Of a DNA stretch of 64,000 nucleotides, positions 1 to 7,356 are shown one piece after another. The DNA lies in assembly GCF_002884445.1 (NCBI RefSeq), contig NZ_KZ614144.1:3194053-3258052 (forward strand), in the 5' to 3' direction. Under the pieces are notes generated by a model that worked only from the letters and a program-made list of their open reading frames with translations, did not search any database and was not told where the DNA came from. The translations under genes and the position numbers were made by a program. How positions within the stretch are numbered: position 1 is the first letter of the stretch; each line of letters begins with the position of its first letter. Source of the stretch: Paenibacillus castaneae. Lineage in GTDB: Bacteria > Bacillota > Bacilli > Paenibacillales > Paenibacillaceae.

Positions 1-297
1 CGATTCGGCAATGGCGTTAAGTTAAATGGACATCCAGCCGACAGATTGCCGAACACTTTGAATGTAAGCTTTATAGGCTTGGATGCCAATGAAATACTGA
101 ATAATATTCCTGAAATTGCAGCTTCAACAGGATCGGCTTGTCATGCTGGTTTGACGACGATTTCTCCTGTATTAGAAGCTATGGGGGTAGACGAGCTTAC
201 TGCTCGTGGAGCTATCCGCTTTAGTCTTGGAAGATACACAGAACAAGAACATATTAATCAAGCGATGAAGTTATTGGAAAAAACCATAACTATTTAA
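1..297 (+). CDS. Cysteine desulfurase / class V aminotransferase, C-terminal part
   Basis: The frame is open from base 1, so the gene begins outside the window; a TTG at 46 is internal, not a start. The visible residues hold the family's LPNTLNVSF strand and the loop STGSACHAG, whose cysteine is the usual persulfide-forming residue of NifS/IscS-type enzymes. These PLP enzymes take sulfur from cysteine for Fe-S clusters or thio-modification. The family and the cysteine loop are seen directly. Which paralogue this is (NifS, IscS, SufS or NifZ-linked) cannot be decided from about 98 residues. A terminator-like hairpin follows. Confidence 0.85.
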   Translation, partial: RFGNGVKLNGHPADRLPNTLNVSFIGLDANEILNNIPEIAASTGSACHAGLTTISPVLEAMGVDELTARGAIRFSLGRYTEQEHINQAMKLLEKTITI

Positions 298-362
298 TGT
301 CATTAAACAATCAGACATAATTCTAACAAGATCAGCTTTATGCAGCCAATCTTGATAATCAC

Positions 363-440
363 AAAAGACGTATACTGGAAGCATTGATCGTTGCAACGTA
401 ATGATCGGCTATCTTGCCAGTTGCGTCTTTTTTAATTTTT
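363..440 (+). terminator. Probable terminator with a long branched loop
   Basis: AAAAGACG (363-370) pairs with CGTCTTTT (424-431), and ACTGG (374-378) pairs with CCAGT (417-421). A T-rich tail follows. The loop holds the palindrome CGTTGCAACG. It probably ends the desulfurase transcript. Apart from the promoter signals further on, the rest of 298-657 shows nothing recognisable. Confidence 0.6.
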
Positions 441-564
441 TATCGATGACTATTGCACAAATTTGAACCTAAGACCATAAGATTCTAACAGGGCGAAAAG
501 TTTTGGGCGGGGTTTCTTGTTCTGTCTTTATCTTTCTCTACGGCAACAATTTCTGTATGTGCTG

Positions 565-593
565 TTTACAAATTAAAATTATAGGAATATAAT
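565..593 (+). promoter_or_regulatory. Promoter of the Nramp transporter gene
   Basis: TTTACA at 565-570 and TATAAT at 588-593 are separated by 17 bp, an almost perfect vegetative promoter. Transcription should begin near 600, inside or next to the MntR-like box. Confidence 0.75.
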
Positions 594-601
594 CGTCTAA
601 A

Positions 602-620
602 TGTTGCCTTAGATAAACTT
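602..620 (+). promoter_or_regulatory. Candidate MntR operator
   Basis: TTGCCTTAGATAAACTT resembles the Bacillus MntR box (roughly TTTGCCTTAAGGAAACT as I recall it). It lies at the predicted transcription start of an Nramp gene, where Mn-loaded MntR would block transcription. The match and position are seen; MntR binding is inferred. Confidence 0.6.
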
Positions 621-657
621 AATTGCACAAAGACAAACTAAGCTTGGAGGAACACCT

Positions 658-1959
658 ATGCTTGAACCATTAAAACAACAAAATGAAACTCAAATCATAA
701 TAAAAAAGAAAAGGGATACACTGAATACGGAGTCCGTACTTAGTGGAGGAGGGAAAGGATTGACAAGATTTCTTCCATTCCTTGGTCCTGCTTTCATAGC
801 TGCTGTTGCCTATCTCGATCCCGGTAATTTCGCAACAAATATTACGGCAGGTTCCCGGTATGGGTATCTTCTGCTATGGGTCATTGTCTTTTCCAACTTA
901 ATGGCTGTATTAATTCAAGCCTTATCAGCCAAGCTTGGAATCGCCACAGGAAAGAATCTTCCGGAAGTATCGCGTGAACAACTTCCAAAGAAGGTTTCGT
1001 TATTTCTATGGGTTCAGAGTGAGCTCGTCATCATTGCAACCGACTTAGCAGAATTTATAGGAGCAGCATTAGGGCTTTATTTATTGTTTGACATTCCTAT
1101 GCTGATGGCTGCTTTAATTACAGCTGTAGGCTCTTTTGCCATCCTTGAACTGCAGCGACGAGGAGTACGTACATTTGAAGCAGGGATCAGTGCTATGATT
1201 CTGATTGTTGCATTGGCCTTTGCTTTTCAAGTCATACTCGCCAAGCCCGATATCGGCGCAATGGCCGCAGGTATGGTAACACCAAAGTTTCAAGGGGTTG
1301 ACAGTGTTTTACTTGCTGCTGGAATACTTGGAGCAACCGTTATGCCGCATGCCATTTATCTTCATTCCTCACTTACCCAAAGAAGGATTGTCGGACGAAA
1401 TCATCGTGAGAAAAAACGGATTTACAAAATGGAACTATTCGATATCGTCTTTGCAATGGTGATAGCTGGTGCAGTAAATTTGGCTATGGTAGTCATCTCA
1501 GCAGCATTATTTTTCAAAAACGGTCTTGATGTAGAAGATCTAGAGGTAGCGTTTCATCAGTTCGGACAATTAGTTGGACCTTTCTCCGCCATGCTGTTTG
1601 GCCTTAGCCTGCTTGTTGCTGGCCTAGCCAGTGCCTCAGTTGGAACCATGGCAGGTGATGTGGTTATGCAGGGCTTTATCAAGAAACGTATTAATTTATA
1701 TGTGCGCAGAGCGATTACAACGATTCCTCCTCTTGTAATCATCTGGAGTGGCATCGACGCCACAAAAGCTCTAATCATGAGTCAGGTAATCCTATCTTTC
1801 GGTATTGCTTTCGCTTTGATTCCACTCATCCTATTTACAAATAACAAAAAAATAATGGGGGAGCTTGCCAATCGATCAGTTACTAAAGTGTTAGCATGGA
1901 TCATTGCAGGCATCGTTGTCTCTTTGAACTTATTTCTAATTGTAGATATGCTCATTTAG
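658..1959 (+). CDS. mntH: Nramp-family divalent metal (Mn2+) transporter MntH
   Basis: The 433-residue protein is a proton-coupled Mn2+ (possibly Fe2+) importer of the inner membrane. The Nramp signature DPGNFATNITAG lies near residues 55-66 in the first membrane helix, and MPHAIYLHSS, the metal-binding helix 6 motif, lies near 225. About eleven hydrophobic segments follow. Length fits the family. The start is an ATG behind GGAGG at 646-650. It appears to be a single-gene unit: strong promoter and MntR-like box upstream, perfect terminator downstream. Manganese as the main substrate is inferred from the family and the putative MntR site. Confidence 0.92.
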   Translation: MLEPLKQQNETQIIIKKKRDTLNTESVLSGGGKGLTRFLPFLGPAFIAAVAYLDPGNFATNITAGSRYGYLLLWVIVFSNLMAVLIQALSAKLGIATGKNLPEVSREQLPKKVSLFLWVQSELVIIATDLAEFIGAALGLYLLFDIPMLMAALITAVGSFAILELQRRGVRTFEAGISAMILIVALAFAFQVILAKPDIGAMAAGMVTPKFQGVDSVLLAAGILGATVMPHAIYLHSSLTQRRIVGRNHREKKRIYKMELFDIVFAMVIAGAVNLAMVVISAALFFKNGLDVEDLEVAFHQFGQLVGPFSAMLFGLSLLVAGLASASVGTMAGDVVMQGFIKKRINLYVRRAITTIPPLVIIWSGIDATKALIMSQVILSFGIAFALIPLILFTNNKKIMGELANRSVTKVLAWIIAGIVVSLNLFLIVDMLI

Positions 1960-1985
1960 CGGCAATACAAAATATGAATCGACTC

Positions 1986-2020
1986 AAAGATCCTCTATTT
2001 AAAGAGGATCTTTGTTTTTT
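1986..2020 (+). terminator. Rho-independent terminator after mntH
   Basis: AAAGATCCTCT (1986-1996) pairs perfectly with AGAGGATCTTT (2003-2013), followed by GTTTTTT. Confidence 0.9.
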
Positions 2021-2110
2021 ATAGTGGGAGGATTGATGCATCCAACAGAGAATTTTAATAATGAAGATACATACAGAACCGATTTTATTCACATTTGACG
2101 GGAGAAAAGA

Positions 2111-3079
2111 ATGATGGAGCAGCTATCGAAAGATATCGTTATTGGAATAGATGGCGGAGGCACCCACACGCGAGTAATGGCCGTGGACTTAAACGGAAAT
2201 GTATTGTCCTACATTGAGAAAGGCGCTTCTTCCATCTATAAAGATTTGCAAGCGAAACAAAATGTACATCAGGCAATCGAAGAAGCATTGCACCTATCGG
2301 GGAAGAAGGTAGAACAAGTACATGCTTTGACGGCAGGAATTGCAGGCTTAGATTCCGATTCCGACCTTGAATGGGTCGTTCCATTGACCGAATTAGAGGG
2401 ATTGAATTGCCGGAAGGAGCATGTCAACGATGCAGTTGTAGCCCACAGTGGCGCTCTACTCACCGAACCTGGCATTGTAGTAATAGCTGGAACAGGTTCT
2501 AATATATACGCAATTAATGAAGAAGGTCAGCGGATCAAAAATTATGATCTGACTCATTATGCAGCTAGTGCCGCCAGATTTCTAGCTTACGACGCCACTT
2601 TTGAACTATTAGCCGGCAATATCGATGAAAGCGATCAAGAATTGGTGCGTGATATTGTTAAGCACTGGAACGTATCCTCGGTCGAAGAGATGTCGCAGCT
2701 CGCACGATACGGCTTTGCTGCAGCTAAGAGAGAGCGCGATAAGCGGTTTGCACAACTCGCACCAACCATAACTGCTGCGGCATTAAACAATTGTAAATTG
2801 GCTAAACTCGTTTGTGATCGAGCAATTCATCAGATAGCAGTCGGAGTGGAACCAGAAATTAAGGTTTCTTTAATTGGAAGCGTAGTCAATAGTCCATATT
2901 TCCAGTCTTCACTCGCTATTCGAATGAATGAGGGTAAGAACAAAAAATATCGTCTTATACAACCAAAATTCTCACCCGCAGCCGGAGCTGTGCTGCTAGC
3001 GCTAAAACAACTCGAAATTCCAATCGATGAGCCATTATTACGTAATCTCAGTCATCACCCACGATCCATAAATGGATAG
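2111..3079 (+). CDS. BadF/BadG/BcrA/BcrD-family kinase, N-acetylglucosamine kinase-like
   Basis: The 322-residue soluble protein has the ASKHA fold. Its phosphate-1 loop GIDGGGTHTRVMAVD is near residue 12, the phosphate-2 stretch VIAGTGSNIYAIN near 122, and the adenosine stretch FSPAAGAVLLAL near 295. Proteins of this size and motif set phosphorylate amino sugars such as GlcNAc, often during cell-wall recycling. The related CoA-dehydratase activators carry Fe-S cysteines that are not evident here. The start follows GGGAG at 2100-2104. The gene stands alone between two terminators, so context does not narrow the substrate. Confidence 0.8.
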   Translation: MMEQLSKDIVIGIDGGGTHTRVMAVDLNGNVLSYIEKGASSIYKDLQAKQNVHQAIEEALHLSGKKVEQVHALTAGIAGLDSDSDLEWVVPLTELEGLNCRKEHVNDAVVAHSGALLTEPGIVVIAGTGSNIYAINEEGQRIKNYDLTHYAASAARFLAYDATFELLAGNIDESDQELVRDIVKHWNVSSVEEMSQLARYGFAAAKRERDKRFAQLAPTITAAALNNCKLAKLVCDRAIHQIAVGVEPEIKVSLIGSVVNSPYFQSSLAIRMNEGKNKKYRLIQPKFSPAAGAVLLALKQLEIPIDEPLLRNLSHHPRSING

Positions 3080-3091
3080 CTCCTGACCAAA

Positions 3092-3134
3092 CCAGAATTC
3101 TAAAGAAGAACGTCTTTAGAATTCTGGTTTTATT
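3092..3134 (+). terminator. Rho-independent terminator
   Basis: CCAGAATTCTAAAGA (3092-3106) pairs perfectly with TCTTTAGAATTCTGG (3113-3127), followed by TTTTATTT. Confidence 0.9.
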
Positions 3135-3144
3135 TACAATACGC

Positions 3145-3175
3145 ATACTGTTACAGTATACTGTATATAATACAG
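3145..3175 (+). promoter_or_regulatory. Interleaved palindromic operators overlapping a -10 box
   Basis: Three dyads overlap: ATACTG-TTA-CAGTAT (3145-3160 with one spacer shift), the perfect palindrome TACAGTATACTGTA (3152-3165) and CTGTAT-ATA-ATACAG (3161-3175). A TATAAT -10 box sits at 3166-3171 inside the last. No good -35 is visible. This layout suggests tight, probably autogenous, repression of the regulator gene that follows. Confidence 0.65.
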
Positions 3176-3220
3176 TTAAGTGTAATAGTTATACAAGAAT
3201 GTAAAGGAAGGTGAGTTCAG

Positions 3221-3637
3221 ATGAATCATTACACAGCAAAGCAAATCGCTGAGATATTGCAAAAGGAAGATTCGCAGATGAATTTAAGAACGGTCCGATA
3301 TTACACTCAAATTGGAGTCATACCGTCTTTAGAGCTCGTTGGCAACAAACGAGTGTATACCGATAATCATCTTCATTATTTTCGAGCTATTCTAACTTTA
3401 TCGAAATGTGGGGAAACCTTATCTGGCATCCAGGAAAAATTACATGAGCTAACCATGGATGAAATAATAAAAATCGGTGAAAAATTACCCCTTTATCAAA
3501 CCGAACAAATGATGAATCATGAAACGCATAGGATTAGCGAGGATGTCTTTATTTCGTTCAATTCTCAAACTTCTCCAGAACTTAAATCGAAAATAATAGA
3601 GACTGTATCACAATTAGTGAAAGGAAGGGATATTTAA
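3221..3637 (+). CDS. MerR-type transcriptional regulator
   Basis: The 138-residue protein begins with a MerR-like winged helix-turn-helix: YTAKQIAEIL near 4-13, then LRTVRYYTQIGVIP near 24-37 (the family's RYY element) and RVYTDNHL near 46. The C-terminal half is short and lacks recognisable effector-binding cysteines, so the signal is unknown. It starts at ATG behind AAGGAAGG. Its stop overlaps the next start by one base, so the two genes are co-translated. Palindromes at 3145-3175 over the -10 box are the likely autoregulatory site. Confidence 0.75.
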   Translation: MNHYTAKQIAEILQKEDSQMNLRTVRYYTQIGVIPSLELVGNKRVYTDNHLHYFRAILTLSKCGETLSGIQEKLHELTMDEIIKIGEKLPLYQTEQMMNHETHRISEDVFISFNSQTSPELKSKIIETVSQLVKGRDI

Positions 3638-4194
3638 TGATTTCTGTGAGAAAAGCAAAGTCAAAGCTGGAAAACCATGAAGGAATGAATCATTTATGGA
3701 TTCAATTGCATCCGATTGGCGATGCTCAGAATGTTCGAGTTCAAATCAAGCTCCCTCCGGGCTTATATCGCAGGCGCAATCTCAGCAGCTTTTTTGAGGA
3801 TGATGCTGGAGAAATTGTTATCTATGAACCTAATAAGACAGACGCCTTCTTCATTGAGATTTACACAAGTGAACCAGTTAGCTGTGGAAGCAAGACGATT
3901 GTTATTTCTTTGTCTTACAACGATGTGAATGGTGACTTTATCCGATTGGAACATGCTGTTGGAATGGAAATTGTTGAAGAGGATGAAATGAACGATGTTT
4001 GCATCGATGACGAAGTTGTAAGGCTGGTTAAGGAGCTTCAACTATATAATGAACAAAATAACAATCCCTATATGAATGATTCCTCCCTTTCAAAACCTCT
4101 AATCATCGATCCAGAGCCATGTTCTGATCTCGAAAAGAAGTATCGGATCGATGGACATATAAAAGTGGAGTGCTGCAGGCTGGCTGTCTCATAA
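3637..4194 (+). CDS. Hypothetical protein co-transcribed with a MerR-type regulator
   Basis: I do not recognise this 185-residue protein. It has no signal peptide or membrane segment. Residues 15-110 look beta-rich and shaped like a small heat-shock or other beta-sandwich protein (IQLHPIGDAQNVRVQIKLP), but no conserved Hsp20 motif such as GVL can be pointed to. An acidic stretch VEEDEMNDVCIDDE follows near 115-130. The one-base stop/start overlap with the regulator implies a shared role or a target-regulator pair. The terminator hairpin overlaps its stop codon. Confidence 0.6.
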   Translation: MISVRKAKSKLENHEGMNHLWIQLHPIGDAQNVRVQIKLPPGLYRRRNLSSFFEDDAGEIVIYEPNKTDAFFIEIYTSEPVSCGSKTIVISLSYNDVNGDFIRLEHAVGMEIVEEDEMNDVCIDDEVVRLVKELQLYNEQNNNPYMNDSSLSKPLIIDPEPCSDLEKKYRIDGHIKVECCRLAVS

Positions 4195-4212
4195 GGAGAC
4201 AGCTTTTTTTTA
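4183..4212 (+). terminator. Terminator overlapping the stop codon
   Basis: GCTGTCTC (4183-4190) pairs with GAGACAGC (4196-4203), followed by eight T. The stop codon of the 185-residue ORF lies in the hairpin. Confidence 0.85.
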
Positions 4213-4331
4213 TTAACAGATGTAACTAAAGCCGTAATCGTCGGGATGTTCATGTATAAAAGAAGGGGAGTTAAGCAGAATAGTAGTAATCGTATGCGAC
4301 TAGCGGCAGTTATTTGAGAGAGGGTGAGCGC

Positions 4332-4949
4332 ATGGATGAAAACAAATGTGATTTTTCTCCAATGCAGGTGGAAGTAAAGGATCGTTTACAACAACTAAGT
4401 TTATCGATTGAGACCTTGATAAAGGGATTAGAACATAGTGATACCAATTGTTTGTTGAATGAGTTTCATCATGCTAAAGAGAAGTTTATAGAAACGGAAT
4501 CACTTGCATCCACCTTCTACTTGAAATGTTATCTTGCTCCCTATACCGATAAATATAACGAATTATCTAAAGCGATTTCCAATTTATCTCATCGTCGCCA
4601 TGGAGCGCTTCTTATTGTAGAAAGATCAGATCCTATCGGTCCGTTTGTGACACCAGGAGTTAATCTTGCTGCAACCCTGACCCATTTATTATTAGAATCT
4701 ATATTCATTCCTGGCGGCCCATTACATGACGGTGCAGTACTCATTCAGGGCGATCAAATCGTTTCTGCAGGAAATGTACTTCCCCTAACCAACAGGGTAT
4801 CGGAACAGAAGAAATTGGGTACCAGGCATCGGGCAGGACTGGGACTATCTGAATTAACCGATGCGCTGGTCATTATCGTATCAGAAGAAACAGGCCAAGC
4901 ATCCTTTAGTTTAAATGGAAATCTATATCCGTTTTCCCCCGTGTCATAA
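4332..4949 (+). CDS. cdaS: Sporulation-type diadenylate cyclase CdaS
   Basis: The enzyme condenses two ATP to c-di-AMP. The C-terminal DAC (DisA_N) domain shows the catalytic PLHDGAVLI motif near residue 130 and the GTRHRAGLGLSE motif near 163. The N-terminal 60-70 residues are helical and match the autoinhibitory region of CdaS. There is no transmembrane anchor (unlike CdaA) and no HhH domain (unlike DisA). The length of 205 fits Bacillus CdaS. I chose ATG 4332 behind AGAGAGGGTG over an upstream in-frame TTG at 4314. In Bacillus this paralogue acts in the forespore, which agrees with the germination genes nearby. Confidence 0.9.
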   Translation: MDENKCDFSPMQVEVKDRLQQLSLSIETLIKGLEHSDTNCLLNEFHHAKEKFIETESLASTFYLKCYLAPYTDKYNELSKAISNLSHRRHGALLIVERSDPIGPFVTPGVNLAATLTHLLLESIFIPGGPLHDGAVLIQGDQIVSAGNVLPLTNRVSEQKKLGTRHRAGLGLSELTDALVIIVSEETGQASFSLNGNLYPFSPVS

Positions 4950-5041
4950 ACACCTTACATAATCGGAATCTACCGATAATAAAATTCGCGAGCTTAATAG
5001 GTTATAATACTTATATATGACCCAAAGAGGGAGGGAATGTT

Positions 5042-5716
5042 ATGGAGTCGAAGAGGTTAGCTGCTGAGAGCGCAGTTCATTATATTAAAGACGGCATGGT
5101 TATCGGGTTGGGTACGGGTTCAACCGCTTACTGGGCAATAAGGAAGATAGGTTTGCGAGTTCAAGAAGGGCTCCAAATTAGAGCGGTGGCAACTTCCAAA
5201 CAAACAGAGGAATTGGCGCAAAAGTCTGGAATCCCAATCATAACTTTTGCAGAACTTCCTAAACAAATCGACATTACAATTGATGGCGCAGATGAAGTTG
5301 ATCCGAACATGAATATGATAAAGGGCGGTGGCGGCGCTCTACTCCGCGAGAAAATCGTCGCAACAGCAAGCAGCCAGATGATTGTTATTGTGGATCAAAG
5401 TAAAATGGTTGAGCATTTAGGAGCATTCCCATTGCCCGTTGAAATCGTACCGTTTGGATGCGAGTTTACGATTAGGCAGATCGTTGATCTGGGCTGTACG
5501 GCTATACTTCGGATGAATGGGGAAGAACCCTTTATAACAGATAACGGAAATTATATAGCAGATTGTGCATTTGGTACAATTAGTGAGCCAGAACAGTTAG
5601 GGTACCAACTTAACAGCCTCCCGGGGGTTGTTGACAATGGGCTCTTTATTAAGCACGCCCATAAAATTATTGTCGGATACAGTGACGGCACTGTAAAAAT
5701 GCTAGAAAGAAATTAA
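5042..5716 (+). CDS. rpiA: Ribose-5-phosphate isomerase A
   Basis: The enzyme interconverts ribose-5-phosphate and ribulose-5-phosphate in the pentose phosphate pathway. Its 224 residues carry the diagnostic blocks GLGTGSTAYWAI near 22, DGADEVDPN near 82 and KGGGGALLREKIVA near 95, the last with the catalytic lysine and glutamate region. GAGGGAGG lies 6 bp before the ATG, and a TATAAT -10 box is at 5003-5008 with no clear -35. It lies 23 kb from the zwf-tkt-tal-pgi-gnd operon, which lacks its own isomerase gene and so presumably relies on this one. Confidence 0.95.
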   Translation: MESKRLAAESAVHYIKDGMVIGLGTGSTAYWAIRKIGLRVQEGLQIRAVATSKQTEELAQKSGIPIITFAELPKQIDITIDGADEVDPNMNMIKGGGGALLREKIVATASSQMIVIVDQSKMVEHLGAFPLPVEIVPFGCEFTIRQIVDLGCTAILRMNGEEPFITDNGNYIADCAFGTISEPEQLGYQLNSLPGVVDNGLFIKHAHKIIVGYSDGTVKMLERN

Positions 5717-5758
5717 GATTCCTTGGATTGGATATAGCTGATAGAGGAGCTAAACAAT

Positions 5759-5953
5759 TTGAACAACAAAGAAGGTAAATTAGATGATCAGCGTTGTCCC
5801 TTATGTGGAAACTTAAATAGGTGCAGCGTTGAAAGCCAGGAGTGCTGGTGTTTTCATACGAAAGTTCCGCAAGAGCTCATTGATCAAATTCAAGTGGAGG
5901 TACGAGGGAAAGCTTGTATTTGCCGCAATTGTATTGAATCAATAAATAAATAG
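5759..5953 (+). CDS. Small cysteine-rich CWC-type protein
   Basis: The 64-residue protein has eight cysteines arranged as CPLCG, C, CWC, CIC and CRNC. This matches the small Cys-rich CWC family, a probable zinc-binding protein of unknown function. The start is TTG 5759, nine bases after GGAG. It follows rpiA by 42 bp without a terminator and is probably co-transcribed with it. Confidence 0.8.
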   Translation: MNNKEGKLDDQRCPLCGNLNRCSVESQECWCFHTKVPQELIDQIQVEVRGKACICRNCIESINK

Positions 5954-5988
5954 AAACACATACCATGTAAATGTAAGCTGACTGGAAG

Positions 5989-6018
5989 TTGCGGCATTTG
6001 CGGGATTTATTTTATAAT
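5989..6018 (+). promoter_or_regulatory. Promoter of the leader-controlled EF-G-binding gene
   Basis: TATAAT at 6013-6018 is preceded by TTGCGG at 5989-5994 with an 18-bp spacer. The -10 is perfect and the -35 weak. Transcription would start about 15-20 bases before the leader-peptide ribosome binding site. Confidence 0.55.
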
Positions 6019-6041
6019 GTAGAGAAAGGGAGGCGATAGGA

Positions 6042-6089
6042 ATGGCAAATCAGATTGCCGGAATAAGAATCTGCTCATGCAAAGCCTAA
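6042..6089 (+). CDS. 15-residue leader peptide of a translational attenuator
   Basis: ATG 6042 is preceded by GGGAGG (6028-6033). The frame encodes MANQIAGIRICSCKA and stops at TAA 6087-6089. The last four codons lie in the 5' arm of a 10-bp stem with 6164-6173 and of an alternative 8-bp stem with 6103-6110. This arrangement is typical of leader peptides where ribosome stalling reshapes the downstream RNA. The short ORF and stems are seen directly; stalling is inferred from the identity of the downstream gene. Confidence 0.65.
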   Translation: MANQIAGIRICSCKA

Positions 6090-6204
6090 TATAAGGGCGA
6101 TACTTTGCATGGGGTCGGACTGAAATGATGTCGCCCAATAGAAGCTAATATCGTTTCTAATACTAGGCTTTGCTCCTGCTATTTCTTCATTATAAACAAG
6201 GAGC
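6077..6204 (+). promoter_or_regulatory. Candidate translational attenuator RNA
   Basis: Competing stems are visible. GCAAAGCCTA (6079-6088) pairs perfectly with TAGGCTTTGC (6164-6173). ATGCAAAG (6077-6084) can instead pair with CTTTGCAT (6103-6110). GGGCGA (6095-6100) pairs with TCGCCC (6131-6136). GCTCCT (6172-6177) pairs with AGGAGC (6199-6204), which is the ribosome binding site of the next gene. No U-run follows, so control at translation is more likely than at termination. Confidence 0.65.
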
Positions 6205-6213
6205 TGAAAAGCA

Positions 6214-6879
6214 ATGGATAAACCATTTATTAGAAACCATCAATATAACTTGATAAAAAAACAGGCGAGTCTGCTGCAAAATGCCTGCAATACCGTATCC
6301 GATCGAAAAGTGGTGGAGGCGGTCAGGTCCAGCACGCTTATTAAAATGATAGAAGCTTTCCCGGAAGCAACAGAGCTTCAAAAACAATATTTGGAGAAGC
6401 TCTCAACGTTGAATAAATCGGAAGATTTCCAGCGCTACTTGCTTTCTTTGGAACCATATATGACTGAATTTCCACAGCTTTCAGCTGCACAAATCAAGAA
6501 GCTTTTTCCCAAAGTAAAAAAGCTGAAGGTTCCCGATTTGGATGCTATGGATTACCGTTACGTTACGTACATGGGCTGGACTGATATTGCATCGAATAAG
6601 ATGTTTATTGTGTATCAGCAAAACGGACAGCATATTGGCATTGAAGGGAAATTTACACCCACTAATAAGAAAAGCGTTTGTTTCTTGTGTAATCGTCATG
6701 AAGAGGTCGCTTTATTTACGGCGATTTCTAAATCGAAGCCAGCTAATGCTTCGCCTGACTACTACAAAGCGATTGGCAATTATATGTGTGTGAACAGCGA
6801 CACCTGCAACAAGAACATCTCAGATATTGCCGCTTTGGAAAAATTTATAGGCCATTTACAAGGAAAACACGAATCGTAG
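6214..6879 (+). CDS. FusB/FusC-like elongation factor G-binding protein
   Basis: The 221-residue protein matches the FBP family, which binds EF-G, frees it from stalled ribosomes and can give fusidic acid resistance. The N-terminal helical bundle spans about 1-100. The C-terminal domain carries a four-cysteine zinc site: CFLC near 153-156 and CVNSDTC near 190-196. The start is ATG 6214 behind AAGGAG, which is hidden in a predicted hairpin. The leader peptide and stems upstream suggest induction by ribosome-stalling drugs. Whether it confers resistance or housekeeping EF-G recycling cannot be told. Confidence 0.85.
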   Translation: MDKPFIRNHQYNLIKKQASLLQNACNTVSDRKVVEAVRSSTLIKMIEAFPEATELQKQYLEKLSTLNKSEDFQRYLLSLEPYMTEFPQLSAAQIKKLFPKVKKLKVPDLDAMDYRYVTYMGWTDIASNKMFIVYQQNGQHIGIEGKFTPTNKKSVCFLCNRHEEVALFTAISKSKPANASPDYYKAIGNYMCVNSDTCNKNISDIAALEKFIGHLQGKHES

Positions 6880-6887
6880 AGAATAAG

Positions 6888-6928
6888 AGGTTTACAGAGT
6901 CTATTCAGACTTTGTAAACCTTTTTTTA
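6888..6928 (+). terminator. Rho-independent terminator
   Basis: AGGTTTACAGAGTCT (6888-6902) pairs with AGACTTTGTAAACCT (6907-6921), followed by a run of T. Confidence 0.9.
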
Positions 6929-7007
6929 TTTCCATTATTACTAATAAAAGGTACAATCAAGTGATGAGTGTAATATTACGTACTGCCTTTAGGAGTGTGC
7001 AATCTCA

Positions 7008-7218
7008 TGGGAGACAAACTAGATGGGCAATTAACTTTTGAAACCTATAACCGACATACATGGAAAAAATAACAGAAAATCCGGGTACCCCTATAGCTTA
7101 TGGAATTCGAATCATTAGTAATCAACAGATTAATGAAGTAATGGTTACATACAAATACATGGGTTTGACCTTTAAAAAACAGTTTATTGTAGCCGATTGG
7201 CCAATGTCTAATTTCTAA
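7008..7218 (+). pseudogene. Small possibly frameshifted gene of unknown function
   Basis: An ORF of 21 codons starts at ATG 7008 (MGDKLDGQLTFETYNRHT...). A second frame from ATG 7060 encodes 52 residues (MEKITENPGTPIAYGIRIIS...QFIVADWPMSNF), ending at 7218 just before a good terminator. The two frames join smoothly near 7060, so one gene of about 70 residues may have suffered a frameshift. Alternatively the 52-residue ORF alone is the gene. I do not recognise the product; residues 20-45 look like a small beta-sheet domain. Confidence 0.4.
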
Positions 7219-7250
7219 AAGATCATATTAATACAAAAAACATAAGATGC

Positions 7251-7288
7251 AAGGTTGATCTCACAAGAGTGATGATCGACCTTTTTTT
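7251..7288 (+). terminator. Rho-independent terminator
   Basis: AAGGTTGATC (7251-7260) pairs with GATCGACCTT (7274-7283) with one wobble, TCAC/GTGA continues the stem inward, and T7 follows. Confidence 0.85.
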
Positions 7289-7356
7289 ATGCATAATCTT
7301 CCCAAGTAAGGGGATCCTATCAGGTGATATTATACCCATAACCTGGAGGAGTAGCA

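Noticed and set aside
4962..4977. Small dyad ATCGG/CCGAT before rpiA
   Set aside because: Only five base pairs and no T tail; too weak to call a terminator or operator.
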